From: JBKPCD01 sp046727175
GTDB lineage: Bacteria; Acidobacteriota; Vicinamibacteria; Vicinamibacterales; 2-12-FULL-66-21
Reading direction: 5' to 3'
DNA length: 64,000 nt
NCBI GenBank assembly: GCA_046727175.1
Contig: JBKPCD010000120.1
Location: 1-64,000, forward strand
A program made the translations under genes and the position numbers. Positions 32,448 through 40,301 of this stretch are shown here, piece after piece (the first letter of the stretch is position 1; each line of letters opens with the position of its first letter). The notes below the pieces were generated by a model. The model had not been told where the DNA came from and ran no database searches. It saw only the letters and a program-made list of their open reading frames with translations.

Positions 32448-35189
32448 CTACTCACACCGCAACGCGACGATCGGCTCCACACGCGTGGCGCGTCGCGCCG
32501 GAACGTAGCACGCAGCAAGCGCGACCAGGACCAGCAAACCTGCAACTGCGCCAAACGTCACAGGATCGCGCGGGCTCACTTCGAACAGCAGGCTCGACAT
32601 CAGACGGGTCAAGACGAGCGCCACAGGCGCGCCGATCGCGATGCCAAGGACCGCGAGCGTCATTCCCTGACCCAGCACCATGCGCAGCACGTCGCCACGC
32701 GCGGCGCCAAGCGCCATCCGCACCCCGATCTCCTGCGTTCGATTCGAAACGGACGTCGCCAGCACGCCGCCGATGCCGAGCGACGCAAGGAGCAGCGCCG
32801 ACACCGCGAAGCTTCCGAGCATCACCGTGTTGAAACGCTGCGGACTGGCCGATTCGCTGACGACTGCCTCCATCGTCCTCACTGCGGCTATTGGCAGCGA
32901 CGAATCGAGGTCCCGCACACGCGCGCGCAGCGCAGCAGAAAGCAGCGACGGTTCACCCGCTGTCCGGACGATCAGCTTCATCGACCGCCATGCTCCAGGA
33001 ATAAGCTCGGTGCTCACGGCGTCGGCGATCACCTGCTCCCACGGCTGGTATGTCTGAGGGACTGTTTCGGTGTTCAGCGGTCCCTGCTTCACGTCATCGA
33101 CGATTCCGACGATACGCATCCAGGGTCCGTGCGTCTTGGCGCCGCCCCAGGCGACGCGCTGGCCGATGGGATCGCCATCGAGCCAGTAGCGCCTGGCCAT
33201 CGTGTTGTTGATGACCACAACACGCTCCGACTGCAGGACGTCCTGAGTTGAAAGGAAGCGGCCGCGAACCAGGCGAATGCCGAGTGTTTCGAAGTAGCGT
33301 CCGATGACCCACTCGTGCGCGACGACATGCGGGAGCTGGGCTGTCGCGGGTATTTGCGCTTCGATCGTGAACGACCGGCGTTCGCGGACCGACAGCGGCA
33401 GATCGGTCGCCGCGGCGGCGCTCGTGACGCCCGGAAGGCGTCCGACGTCGTCGAGCAGTCGTCCATAAAACGTGCGGATGTCCTTTCCCGTCGCGTACGC
33501 GTTGGCAGGCAAGCTGGTCGCGAGCGTGACGACATGTTCGGGTGCGAAACCCGGGCTGACGGCCATCATCCGCGCGAAGCTGCGGAACAGCAGACCGCCG
33601 GCCACGAGCATGACCACCGCCAACGCAAATTGGACCGTGACCAGAGTGCCAAAGGCACGCCGCTGTCGAACGCCAGCGATTCCGCCCCGTCCGCCGTCCT
33701 TGAGTGACTCGCCAGACGATTTCCGCGACGCTTCGAGCGCGGGTAGCACACCGCAGAGAAGAGCCGTCAGCATCGATACGCCAATCGTGAACGCGAGCAC
33801 GCGCCAGTCGACCGTGACCTCCTCCAAGCGCGGAATCGTTGGGGGCGCGATTCGAACGATCGCGCCGGTGCTCCACAGCGCGAGCACGACGCCAAGTGCG
33901 CCACCGCAGGCGGCAAGGAGCCCGACCTCGACGAGCACCTGGCGCGCGAGCCGGCCCCGGCTAGCTCCAAGCGCCGCTCTCACCGCCATCTCACGCTCCC
34001 GTGCCGCTGCGCGCGTCAGGAGCAGATTGGCGAGATCGGCGCACGCGATCAGCAGCACCGTCGCCACGGCCGCGAGCATCACGTAGAGAAAGGTCTTCAC
34101 GCGTCCGACCGTCTCGTCGCGAAGCGGGACCGCCAACGCCGCGAGATCAAATCCCATTTCCCGAAGCTGCGACGGGTAGATTTCGCGAACGAGCTGTTCG
34201 GCAATCGATCGGGCTTCGGCGCTGGCTTCGGCAACCGAGGCTCCAGGAGCAAGCCGTCCCACGACGGTGTTGTTGTACATGCTGCCGAAGCCGGTCAGCT
34301 CCTGATCGCTGAAGCTGATGGGGACGAAGACGTCGGCGGGAACGTTGTTGAGCAGCGTTCCTCTGTTCGGAAACACGAACGAGCGCGGCATGACGCCGAT
34401 GACGGTGTACGGTTTCCGCTCCAGGAGAATGGCGCGGCCGACGATTGAAGGATCGGCACCGAACTTGCGCCGCCACAAGCCATCGTTGACGAGCGCTACC
34501 GGTATTCGTCCCTCGTCTTCCTGTCGCGTGAACGATCGTCCGAGTTGCGGTTCGACCCCGAGAACCTTGAAAAGTTCCGCTGAGACTCGCGCGCCGGTGA
34601 CTCGTTCCGGCTGATCGATCCCCGACAGCTCGTAGTCGCGGTTGCCGAATGCCGCGATCGCGCTCAACCTCGTCACCCGCTGCTCGAAAGCCCTGAAGTC
34701 TGGCGCAGAGAATCCGATCGGGCCCGAGCGTCCGATCGATTCGTAGAGGATTGCCAGGCGATCGGGATCCGAGTAGGGCATGGCGCGAAGCAGCACGCCG
34801 TTCACGACGCTGAAGATCGCCGTCAAGGCACCGATCGCGAGCGCGAGCGTGAGAATGACCATCGCGCTGAACACCGGCGCGCGGCGGATCGCCCTGGCGC
34901 CGTATCGAACGTCCTGCCACAGGATTCTCATCGTCGGATCTCCTTGCGAATTCGGCTGCGCCTGCGCCGAGATCCGTTGCCGCCGGCGCCTGTCGATCCG
35001 CAACAGCACGGCGGCGCGGACGGTATCCGCGGTGACCATCATCCAGACGTAGGGAAGACCTTTCCATCCGAGTCGGTCGCGCTCGCGGCTCAGACACGCG
35101 AGGAACGCGTCTTCGAGCTCGGGTTCGCGCGCGTCGGCCGGCAGCAGACCAGAGAGGAGGCGATAGATGCGGACCGATCGGTCGGACAT
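32448..35189 (-). CDS. ADOP-type ABC transporter permease with N-terminal prefix domain
   Basis: The 913-aa protein has about 85 extra N-terminal residues (SVRIYRLLSGLLPADAREPE) of the 'permease prefix' kind that accompanies PadR-linked ADOPs. The usual duplicated FtsX architecture follows: first helix VFSAMVILTLALAIGALTAIFS, central LIACADLANLLLTRAAAREREMAVRAALGASR, and C-terminal TSVSNRTQEIGVRMALGAAR. The PadR regulator gene lies 12 bp upstream on the same strand, so the two form an operon in which PadR probably controls the permease in response to a ligand. No ATPase gene is adjacent. Confidence 0.93.
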   Translation of the reverse strand: MSDRSVRIYRLLSGLLPADAREPELEDAFLACLSRERDRLGWKGLPYVWMMVTADTVRAAVLLRIDRRRRQRISAQAQPNSQGDPTMRILWQDVRYGARAIRRAPVFSAMVILTLALAIGALTAIFSVVNGVLLRAMPYSDPDRLAILYESIGRSGPIGFSAPDFRAFEQRVTRLSAIAAFGNRDYELSGIDQPERVTGARVSAELFKVLGVEPQLGRSFTRQEDEGRIPVALVNDGLWRRKFGADPSIVGRAILLERKPYTVIGVMPRSFVFPNRGTLLNNVPADVFVPISFSDQELTGFGSMYNNTVVGRLAPGASVAEASAEARSIAEQLVREIYPSQLREMGFDLAALAVPLRDETVGRVKTFLYVMLAAVATVLLIACADLANLLLTRAAAREREMAVRAALGASRGRLARQVLVEVGLLAACGGALGVVLALWSTGAIVRIAPPTIPRLEEVTVDWRVLAFTIGVSMLTALLCGVLPALEASRKSSGESLKDGGRGGIAGVRQRRAFGTLVTVQFALAVVMLVAGGLLFRSFARMMAVSPGFAPEHVVTLATSLPANAYATGKDIRTFYGRLLDDVGRLPGVTSAAAATDLPLSVRERRSFTIEAQIPATAQLPHVVAHEWVIGRYFETLGIRLVRGRFLSTQDVLQSERVVVINNTMARRYWLDGDPIGQRVAWGGAKTHGPWMRIVGIVDDVKQGPLNTETVPQTYQPWEQVIADAVSTELIPGAWRSMKLIVRTAGEPSLLSAALRARVRDLDSSLPIAAVRTMEAVVSESASPQRFNTVMLGSFAVSALLLASLGIGGVLATSVSNRTQEIGVRMALGAARGDVLRMVLGQGMTLAVLGIAIGAPVALVLTRLMSSLLFEVSPRDPVTFGAVAGLLVLVALAACYVPARRATRVEPIVALRCE

Positions 35190-35201
35190 GTGTCTACGCC
35201 T

Positions 35202-35630
35202 TCAGCAGCCTGGGCCCCCGCCGCGCGTATTATGCGCGACGGGGTGGAGCAGCCGGGGCCCCCCCGGCGCGTCTTGTGCGCGGTGGGGTGGAAGCAGCTT
35301 TTTCTGACGCGCGGCGGCAACGAATCCGGCGAGCCGGCGCGCCTCGGCTCCGCACGCGCGGCGCCCGAGCGCGGTGATCCTGTAGTAGCGTGGCCGGCCG
35401 CCGCCCGCCTCGGCGTTGCGTGGCGCCCGAATCTCGGTCACCAGTCCTTCGTCGGCAAGCCGACCCAGGTTGCGATACAACATCGCGGGCCAGAGCCGCA
35501 TGCGTCCGCTCGTGCGCTCGAGGACTTCGTTCATGATTCCGAGTCCGTGCAGATCGCGATCGGCAAGCGCAAGGAGAATCTGGAACCAGTGCGGCGGCAG
35601 CGCGACGTCGACGTCTCGTACAGGTGTCAT
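35202..35630 (-). CDS. PadR family transcriptional regulator
   Basis: The first 110 residues of this 142-aa protein are a PadR winged-helix domain (HWFQILLALADRDLHGLGIM; LYRNLGRLADEGLVTE; RPRYYRITALGRR). It is expected to repress its own operon with the ADOP permease 12 bp downstream. The last 30 residues (from about PPHRAQDAP) are encoded by a GC-rich family L repeat in two tandem copies and are unlike PadR C-terminal helices. The repeat has probably replaced or extended the original end. Confidence 0.9.
   Translation of the reverse strand: MTPVRDVDVALPPHWFQILLALADRDLHGLGIMNEVLERTSGRMRLWPAMLYRNLGRLADEGLVTEIRAPRNAEAGGGRPRYYRITALGRRACGAEARRLAGFVAAARQKKLLPPHRAQDAPGGPRLLHPVAHNTRGGGPGC
35204..35298 (-). 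repeat. Two tandem family L hairpin modules in the PadR 3' end
   Basis: On the minus strand: CCCCACCGCGC-ACAAGA-CGCGCCGGGGGG and CCCCGTCGCGC-ATAATA-CGCGCGGCGGGG, each with a GGCTGCT tail, about 44 bp apart. They match the hairpin module of the family L element at 26262-26406. They encode the C-terminal residues of PadR and reach to the spacer before the permease start. Confidence 0.8.
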
Positions 35631-35694
35631 GAATATCTCTGAGAGTATATACCACGAGATACAAACGTACTGGTAGGCTGCTGAAAAATCGCGC

Positions 35695-35765
35695 GGTGGC
35701 TCGGTAGCTCGGTAGCTCGGTGGCTCGGTAGTTCGGTGGCTCGGAGTGCGGTAGCCCGGTTCCGC
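35695..35765. repeat. GGTGGCTC/GGTAGCTC 8-nt word array (word family H)
   Basis: At least six consecutive 8-nt units (GGTGGCTC, GGTAGCTC, GGTAGCTC, GGTGGCTC, GGTAGTTC, GGTGGCTC) followed by degenerate ones. It lies between the divergent PadR and PAP2 genes. Related runs occur at 55339-55363 and, inverted, at 10388-10407. Confidence 0.85.
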
Positions 35766-35780
35766 GGAGACATTCGTCGT

Positions 35781-35818
35781 GTTGTGGGGCGCGGTCTTCA
35801 GACCGCGCCGGAGCGGGG
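35781..35818. repeat. Family I palindrome, copy 2
   Basis: The 23-nt core at 35787-35809 is the same as at 18701-18723 and 57844-57866, with the flanking TTGTGGGG shared with copy 1. It is 98 bp upstream of the PAP2 start. Confidence 0.8.
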
Positions 35819-35916
35819 TCGAACAGGCCGCTGAAGGAGACGGCCTGATGCTAAATCAAGACCCCGCTCTAGACGGTACGTTGAGCTTCTGCGCACGGTT
35901 CTTACGCATTACAGAT

Positions 35917-36696
35917 ATGCGCCTCTGGGAAGCGTCGTCGCTCGTCTTCTTCGGCTACATCATCGCCATTGCGCTTGCTTCGCGTCGTCTGACGTCTCGT
36001 CGCCGGCTCATCGTGTTCGGCGGCGCCGCGATCGGTGCGGCACTCGTCGGCGCCAGCGCCGTGTGGCCATTGCCGAAGCTGCTGACGGAATGGCTGCTTC
36101 CCCCGGCGGCGCTGCTCATCGCGTACTGGACGAGCGGGCTGCTGTTCGTCGCGCCTGATCCGACGGCCGAGGCGGCGCTGGTGAAGATTGATAGCTCGCT
36201 GCGTGTTCGTGAGCTCGCGAAGCGCCTGCCGAACTGGCTGACCGAGGTGCTCGAATTTGCGTATGCAGCCGTCTACCCGGCCATCCCGGTAGCGCTCATT
36301 CTCTATTTGGTCTACACCGCGGCGCCGGACGCGTCGCAGTTCTGGGCCGTGGTCCTGGTGACTGATTTCATCTGCTTTGCCGTGCTGCCCTGGGTTCAGA
36401 CACGCGCGCCGAGAAACCTGGAACCGCAGCCACCATGGCGCGCGCGATTCCGCCGCGTCAACCTGATGCTCGTCGGGTCCGCCAGTACTGGCGTGAACAC
36501 GTTTCCCAGCGGTCACGCCGCCGAGGCGCTCGCGGCGGCGCTCCTTCTGTCCCACGCCCCCTTGCCGGTGTTTCTGTGCATGCTGGTCGTTGCGCTGGTG
36601 ATCTCGGCAGGCGCCGTGCTCGGGAGATATCATTACGCCGCTGATGCAATCGCCGGGTGGGGTGTGGCGGCCGTCGTCTGGGGGCTGATCTGCTGA
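35917..36696 (+). CDS. PAP2-family membrane phosphatase
   Basis: This 259-aa protein has about six membrane helices and the C-terminal PAP2 signature: PSGHAAEALAA and, later, LGRYHYAADAIAG (His and Asp of the SR-x5-H-x3-D motif). The family dephosphorylates lipid phosphates or polyprenyl diphosphates at the membrane; the PAP2_3 (inositolphosphotransferase-like) branch is the nearest-looking one. The ATG at 35917 is chosen because the longer frame upstream reads through the family I palindrome. Word repeats lie on both sides. Confidence 0.85.
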   Translation: MRLWEASSLVFFGYIIAIALASRRLTSRRRLIVFGGAAIGAALVGASAVWPLPKLLTEWLLPPAALLIAYWTSGLLFVAPDPTAEAALVKIDSSLRVRELAKRLPNWLTEVLEFAYAAVYPAIPVALILYLVYTAAPDASQFWAVVLVTDFICFAVLPWVQTRAPRNLEPQPPWRARFRRVNLMLVGSASTGVNTFPSGHAAEALAAALLLSHAPLPVFLCMLVVALVISAGAVLGRYHYAADAIAGWGVAAVVWGLIC

Positions 36697-36698
36697 CC

Positions 36699-36828
36699 GA
36701 AACGGGGTCAGACGCCGGATAATGGGGTCAGACGCCGGACGACCAAGGCACACTCCGCCGGAACGCGGTCAGACCCTGATGTGGGTTTACCCACTGCGCG
36801 AAATGGGGTCAGACCCCGATGTACTTTC
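36699..36828. repeat. GGGGTCAGACGCCGGAT word repeats (word family J)
   Basis: Four copies of a word GGGGTCAGAC(G/C)CC(G) occur at about 36704, 36724, 36764 (GCGGTCAGACCC) and 36804, with two short inverted segments (GTGGGTTTACCCAC at 36781-36794 is a hairpin). The array runs from the PAP2 stop to 20 bp before the methyltransferase start. Confidence 0.8.
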
Positions 36829-36848
36829 ACACCGTCTGGCGAACGACG

Positions 36849-37661
36849 ATGGCAGCAGAATCGGAGACGTACATCATCCGTGGCGGGATCGAAGGCAGGG
36901 AGCGCCTCCGGCTTCTGGCGCGCGTTCTGCGGCCGACGACCCTCGACCTGTTCCAGCGCGTCGGGGTCCGTCCGGGAATGTCTTGCCTCGACGTCGGGTG
37001 TCGGGGCGGCGATGTGTGCGCCGACCTCGCACGGCTGGTCGGTCCCACCGGCAGGGTCGTCGGCGTCGACATCGACGGAATCAAGGTGGATCTCGCTCGC
37101 CGGGAAGCTGCGGCTCAGGGCATCTCGAACGTCGAGTTCAGAGTCGCCGACGTCACGACGGCGGATATCGGCGAGCAGTTCGATTTCGTGTTCGTCCGGT
37201 TCGTGCTCACGCACCTGCGTGCACCGGCCGGGGGACTCGCGAGCATACGTCACGCGATCCGGCCAGGTGGCATCGTGACTGTCGTCGACATCGATTTTCG
37301 CGGACACTTCTGTCATCCGGATAACCGCGCCTTCTCCCGGTACGTCGAGTGGTACACGGAAACCGGAATCCGTCGCGGTGCCGATCCGAACATCGGCCCG
37401 CGGCTCCCGAGTCTCCTGATTGAGACTGGGTTCCAGGGCGTCCGCATGAACGTGGTGCAGCTGGCGGACCTGGACGGCGAGGTGAAACTGGTCGCGCCGG
37501 TCACGATGCAGAATATCGCGGACAACGTCGTTGGTGCAGGTCTCGCGACGGCGGCCGAGGTCGACGCCGTTGTCGCGGAGCTGTTCGAGTTCGCGCGTAC
37601 GCCGAACACGATCGTCTCCACGCCGCGGCTCGTCGAGACCTGGGGAACAGCGCCGCAGTAA
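36849..37661 (+). CDS. Class I SAM-dependent methyltransferase
   Basis: The 270-aa protein has a Rossmann-type methyltransferase domain with motif I CLDVGCRGGDVCADLA (about 48-63), the acidic end of strand 2 in VVGVDID, and a motif II/III region VADVTTADIGEQFDFVFVRF. C-terminal residues (about 180-265) form an extra helical part. The substrate is not evident; the domain resembles UbiE/Methyltransf_25-type small-molecule enzymes. The ATG at 36849 was preferred over 36819, which lies in the repeat. It is convergent with the downstream ADOP. Confidence 0.85.
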   Translation: MAAESETYIIRGGIEGRERLRLLARVLRPTTLDLFQRVGVRPGMSCLDVGCRGGDVCADLARLVGPTGRVVGVDIDGIKVDLARREAAAQGISNVEFRVADVTTADIGEQFDFVFVRFVLTHLRAPAGGLASIRHAIRPGGIVTVVDIDFRGHFCHPDNRAFSRYVEWYTETGIRRGADPNIGPRLPSLLIETGFQGVRMNVVQLADLDGEVKLVAPVTMQNIADNVVGAGLATAAEVDAVVAELFEFARTPNTIVSTPRLVETWGTAPQ

Positions 37662-37765
37662 TATAGGCGACCTCACTCGCGTAGCTCGGTCGCTTCGAAG
37701 AGCGCAACGCGGAGTATGCCCCCAAGCTTTGGGCGGACGGTGAAGGCGACAACGTCGCAATAACG

Positions 37766-37784
37766 TGTTCAAGGTTCAAGGTCG
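37766..37784. repeat. GTTCAAGGTTCAAGG word fragment
   Basis: Short copy of the word seen at 6237-6275 (word family G), placed between two convergent gene ends. Confidence 0.4.
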
Positions 37785-37787
37785 AGC

Positions 37788-40223
37788 CTATTCGCGTAAC
37801 GCTTGGACCGGATCTACGCGCATGGCGCGGCGCGCGGGGATGGCCGACGCAGCCACGGCGGTCGCGACGAGGATCATGGCGACCGCGGCGAGGGTGAACG
37901 GATCGGTCGGGCTGATCTCGTAGAGCATCGACTGGAAGCCTCGCATCACGATCGCGGCTGCCCCGAGACCGAGGGTGAGACCAATCACGGTCTGGAGGAG
38001 GCCTTCTTTCAGGACGGCTCGCATCAGCTCCGAGGGTGTTGCACCGAGCGTCATGCGGAGGCCGATCTCGGATGAGCGCAGCGCAACCAGATGAGCCATG
38101 ACACCGTAGATGCCCGCTGCCGCGAGCACGAGCGCCAGCCCGCCGAAGATCGCCAGCAGCAGCATCGCCGCTCGATGTGGCACGACCGATCGAGCTGCCA
38201 CCTCCGTCATCGGTCGCACGTTCGAGAGCGGAAGGTTCGGGTCGAAGCTTCGAAGCTGCTCGCGAACGGCGCCCGCCAGCGCCGAAGGATTCCCCTGGGT
38301 CGAAACCACGAAGGTCATCGCTTGCGCGGGGAACTGCGCGAGTGGCACGTACATCTCGGGATTGACGGGCAGGCCGAGGCCCCAGTGCCGCACGTCGCGA
38401 ATCACGCCGACTATTTCGCGGGCGTCACGTGTCCCCGTAAAGGTGACCCGTCGCCCAATCGGAGACTGACCGGGCCAATAGCTTCGGGCCATCGTCTCGT
38501 TGACGATCGCGACAGGTGGTGCTCCCGCGCGATCGACGTCGGTGAAAAAACGTCCTGATGCGAGTCGGATACTCATCGCGCGGAAATATGGCGGCGTCAC
38601 GGACCGGGGATGCGCGCGTGTCGGGGAATCGGATGACTCGCGTCCTTCGACGATGATGCCGCGGCGGCTGTCCTGACCCGAGAGCGGCAAATGGCTCGTC
38701 ACTCCGGCGGCGCGGACGCCGGGGATCGCCGCGAGCCTCTGTTCGATCTGTTCGCTCGCCACGGCGAGACGCTCTTCGCCACGGTAACGTGAATCAGGCA
38801 GCACGACCATCGACGTCAGAACGCCGTCGGCGTTGAACCCCGGTTCGGCGCGGAGCAGCGACTGGAAGCTTCGCACCGTGAGGCCGGCTCCGACGAGAAG
38901 AAGTGACGCCAGCGCGATCTCCGAGACCACGAGCATCAACCGAAGCCGACGCCGGCCAACGCCCGTCGTCCGAGCGCCATCCCTCAACGCTGCGTTGACG
39001 TCCTGACCAGCGAGATGCCACGCCGGCAGAAGGCCGAATACCAGGCCAGTTGCGAGCGACAGCGCGAACGTGAAGAGCAACACACGCCAGTCGAGGCCGA
39101 GGTGTGTCACGCCGGCGACCTGCCCGGCGCCTGGTGCGATCTGACGCAGCGTGCCGATCCCCCACCACGCGACGATCAGCCCGGTGATTCCGCCGGTGAG
39201 GCCCAGCACCAGGCTCTCCGTGAGCGTCTGAGCGATGAGGCGTGCGCGCCCCGCTCCAAGCGCCGCCCGCACCGCCATTTCCCGCCGTCGTCCGGCGGCG
39301 CGCGCGAGGAGCAGGTTCGCGACGTTCACGCAGGCGATGAGCAGCACGAATGCGACCGATCCGAGGAGGAGAAGCAAGCCGTTGCGAAGGCCGCGATCCT
39401 GGGCCGAGCTTCTTTGTCTCGGCCCGGTGATCTGGTCGCTCAATGAGGTGACCCAGCTGCCGTGACGCGCGTTCGTGTCCGGGTACCGTTGCGAGAGCAC
39501 AGCGCCGACGCGATCCATTTCCGTGCGCGCCTGTTTCACCGTGACACCCGGTTTCATCCGTGCGTAGACAAAGAAATTGTGGACCGCACGACTGAGCGGT
39601 TCGGCGGTTCCCTCGAATGCCAGCGGCGCCCAGACTTCGATCGTGGGATCGGGAAACTCGAACGACGTCGGCACGACTCCGATGACCTCGTGCGGGACTC
39701 CGTTGAAGAGAAGCTTGCGTCCGACGATCGCAGCGTCCGATCCGAAGCGTCGTTGCCACAGACCGTGGCCAAGGATCACCACGCGATGACGTCCAACGGT
39801 TCCTTCTTCCGTGCCGAACGTCCGTCCAAGAAACGGTCGAACCTTGAACACGTCGAAGAACGCGGGAGAGACCGCGCCGGCGGGCAGGCGCACCGGCTCA
39901 CCGACGCCGGTGAGATCCACGCTCGACGGTGCGAACGCCGCCATCGACTCGAAGACGGTGTTCATCTTCGCCCAGTCGACGAAATCCGCTGGTGCCACGA
40001 CGTTGTCGAGCACGCCTTCCGCCTGACGCTTCTCCCACACCATGACGACCCGATCGGGATCCTCGTATGGGAGCGGGCGAAGCAGGATGGCATCGACGGC
40101 CGAGAACATCGCCGTATTCGCCCCGATTCCCAGCGCGAGCGTGATCACCGCGACGATGCTGACGCCCGGCTGCCGGACGAGCAGCCGGATCGCATGTTTG
40201 ATGTCGTGCTTCAACGCGTGCAT
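37788..40223 (-). CDS. ADOP-type ABC transporter permease
   Basis: This 811-aa protein has the duplicated MacB/FtsX arrangement: first helix GVSIVAVITLALGIGANTAMFS, central LLIACVNVANLLLARAAGRRREMAVRAALGAGR, C-terminal VMAHLVALRSSEIGLRMTLGAT and the final CVPARRAMRVDP-like AIPARRAMRVDPVQAL end. No ATPase is encoded nearby. It lies 78 bp downstream of the Ser/Thr kinase gene on the same strand, so the kinase and this permease may be co-transcribed. Confidence 0.93.
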   Translation of the reverse strand: MHALKHDIKHAIRLLVRQPGVSIVAVITLALGIGANTAMFSAVDAILLRPLPYEDPDRVVMVWEKRQAEGVLDNVVAPADFVDWAKMNTVFESMAAFAPSSVDLTGVGEPVRLPAGAVSPAFFDVFKVRPFLGRTFGTEEGTVGRHRVVILGHGLWQRRFGSDAAIVGRKLLFNGVPHEVIGVVPTSFEFPDPTIEVWAPLAFEGTAEPLSRAVHNFFVYARMKPGVTVKQARTEMDRVGAVLSQRYPDTNARHGSWVTSLSDQITGPRQRSSAQDRGLRNGLLLLLGSVAFVLLIACVNVANLLLARAAGRRREMAVRAALGAGRARLIAQTLTESLVLGLTGGITGLIVAWWGIGTLRQIAPGAGQVAGVTHLGLDWRVLLFTFALSLATGLVFGLLPAWHLAGQDVNAALRDGARTTGVGRRRLRLMLVVSEIALASLLLVGAGLTVRSFQSLLRAEPGFNADGVLTSMVVLPDSRYRGEERLAVASEQIEQRLAAIPGVRAAGVTSHLPLSGQDSRRGIIVEGRESSDSPTRAHPRSVTPPYFRAMSIRLASGRFFTDVDRAGAPPVAIVNETMARSYWPGQSPIGRRVTFTGTRDAREIVGVIRDVRHWGLGLPVNPEMYVPLAQFPAQAMTFVVSTQGNPSALAGAVREQLRSFDPNLPLSNVRPMTEVAARSVVPHRAAMLLLAIFGGLALVLAAAGIYGVMAHLVALRSSEIGLRMTLGATPSELMRAVLKEGLLQTVIGLTLGLGAAAIVMRGFQSMLYEISPTDPFTLAAVAMILVATAVAASAIPARRAMRVDPVQALRE

Positions 40224-40301
40224 CTTCCACCCTCCATCCGGTCTGGCTGACCCCCTTCGCCACGGCGACGGCGGTCCCCGTGAGACTCTCAGCTCGATCC
40301 G

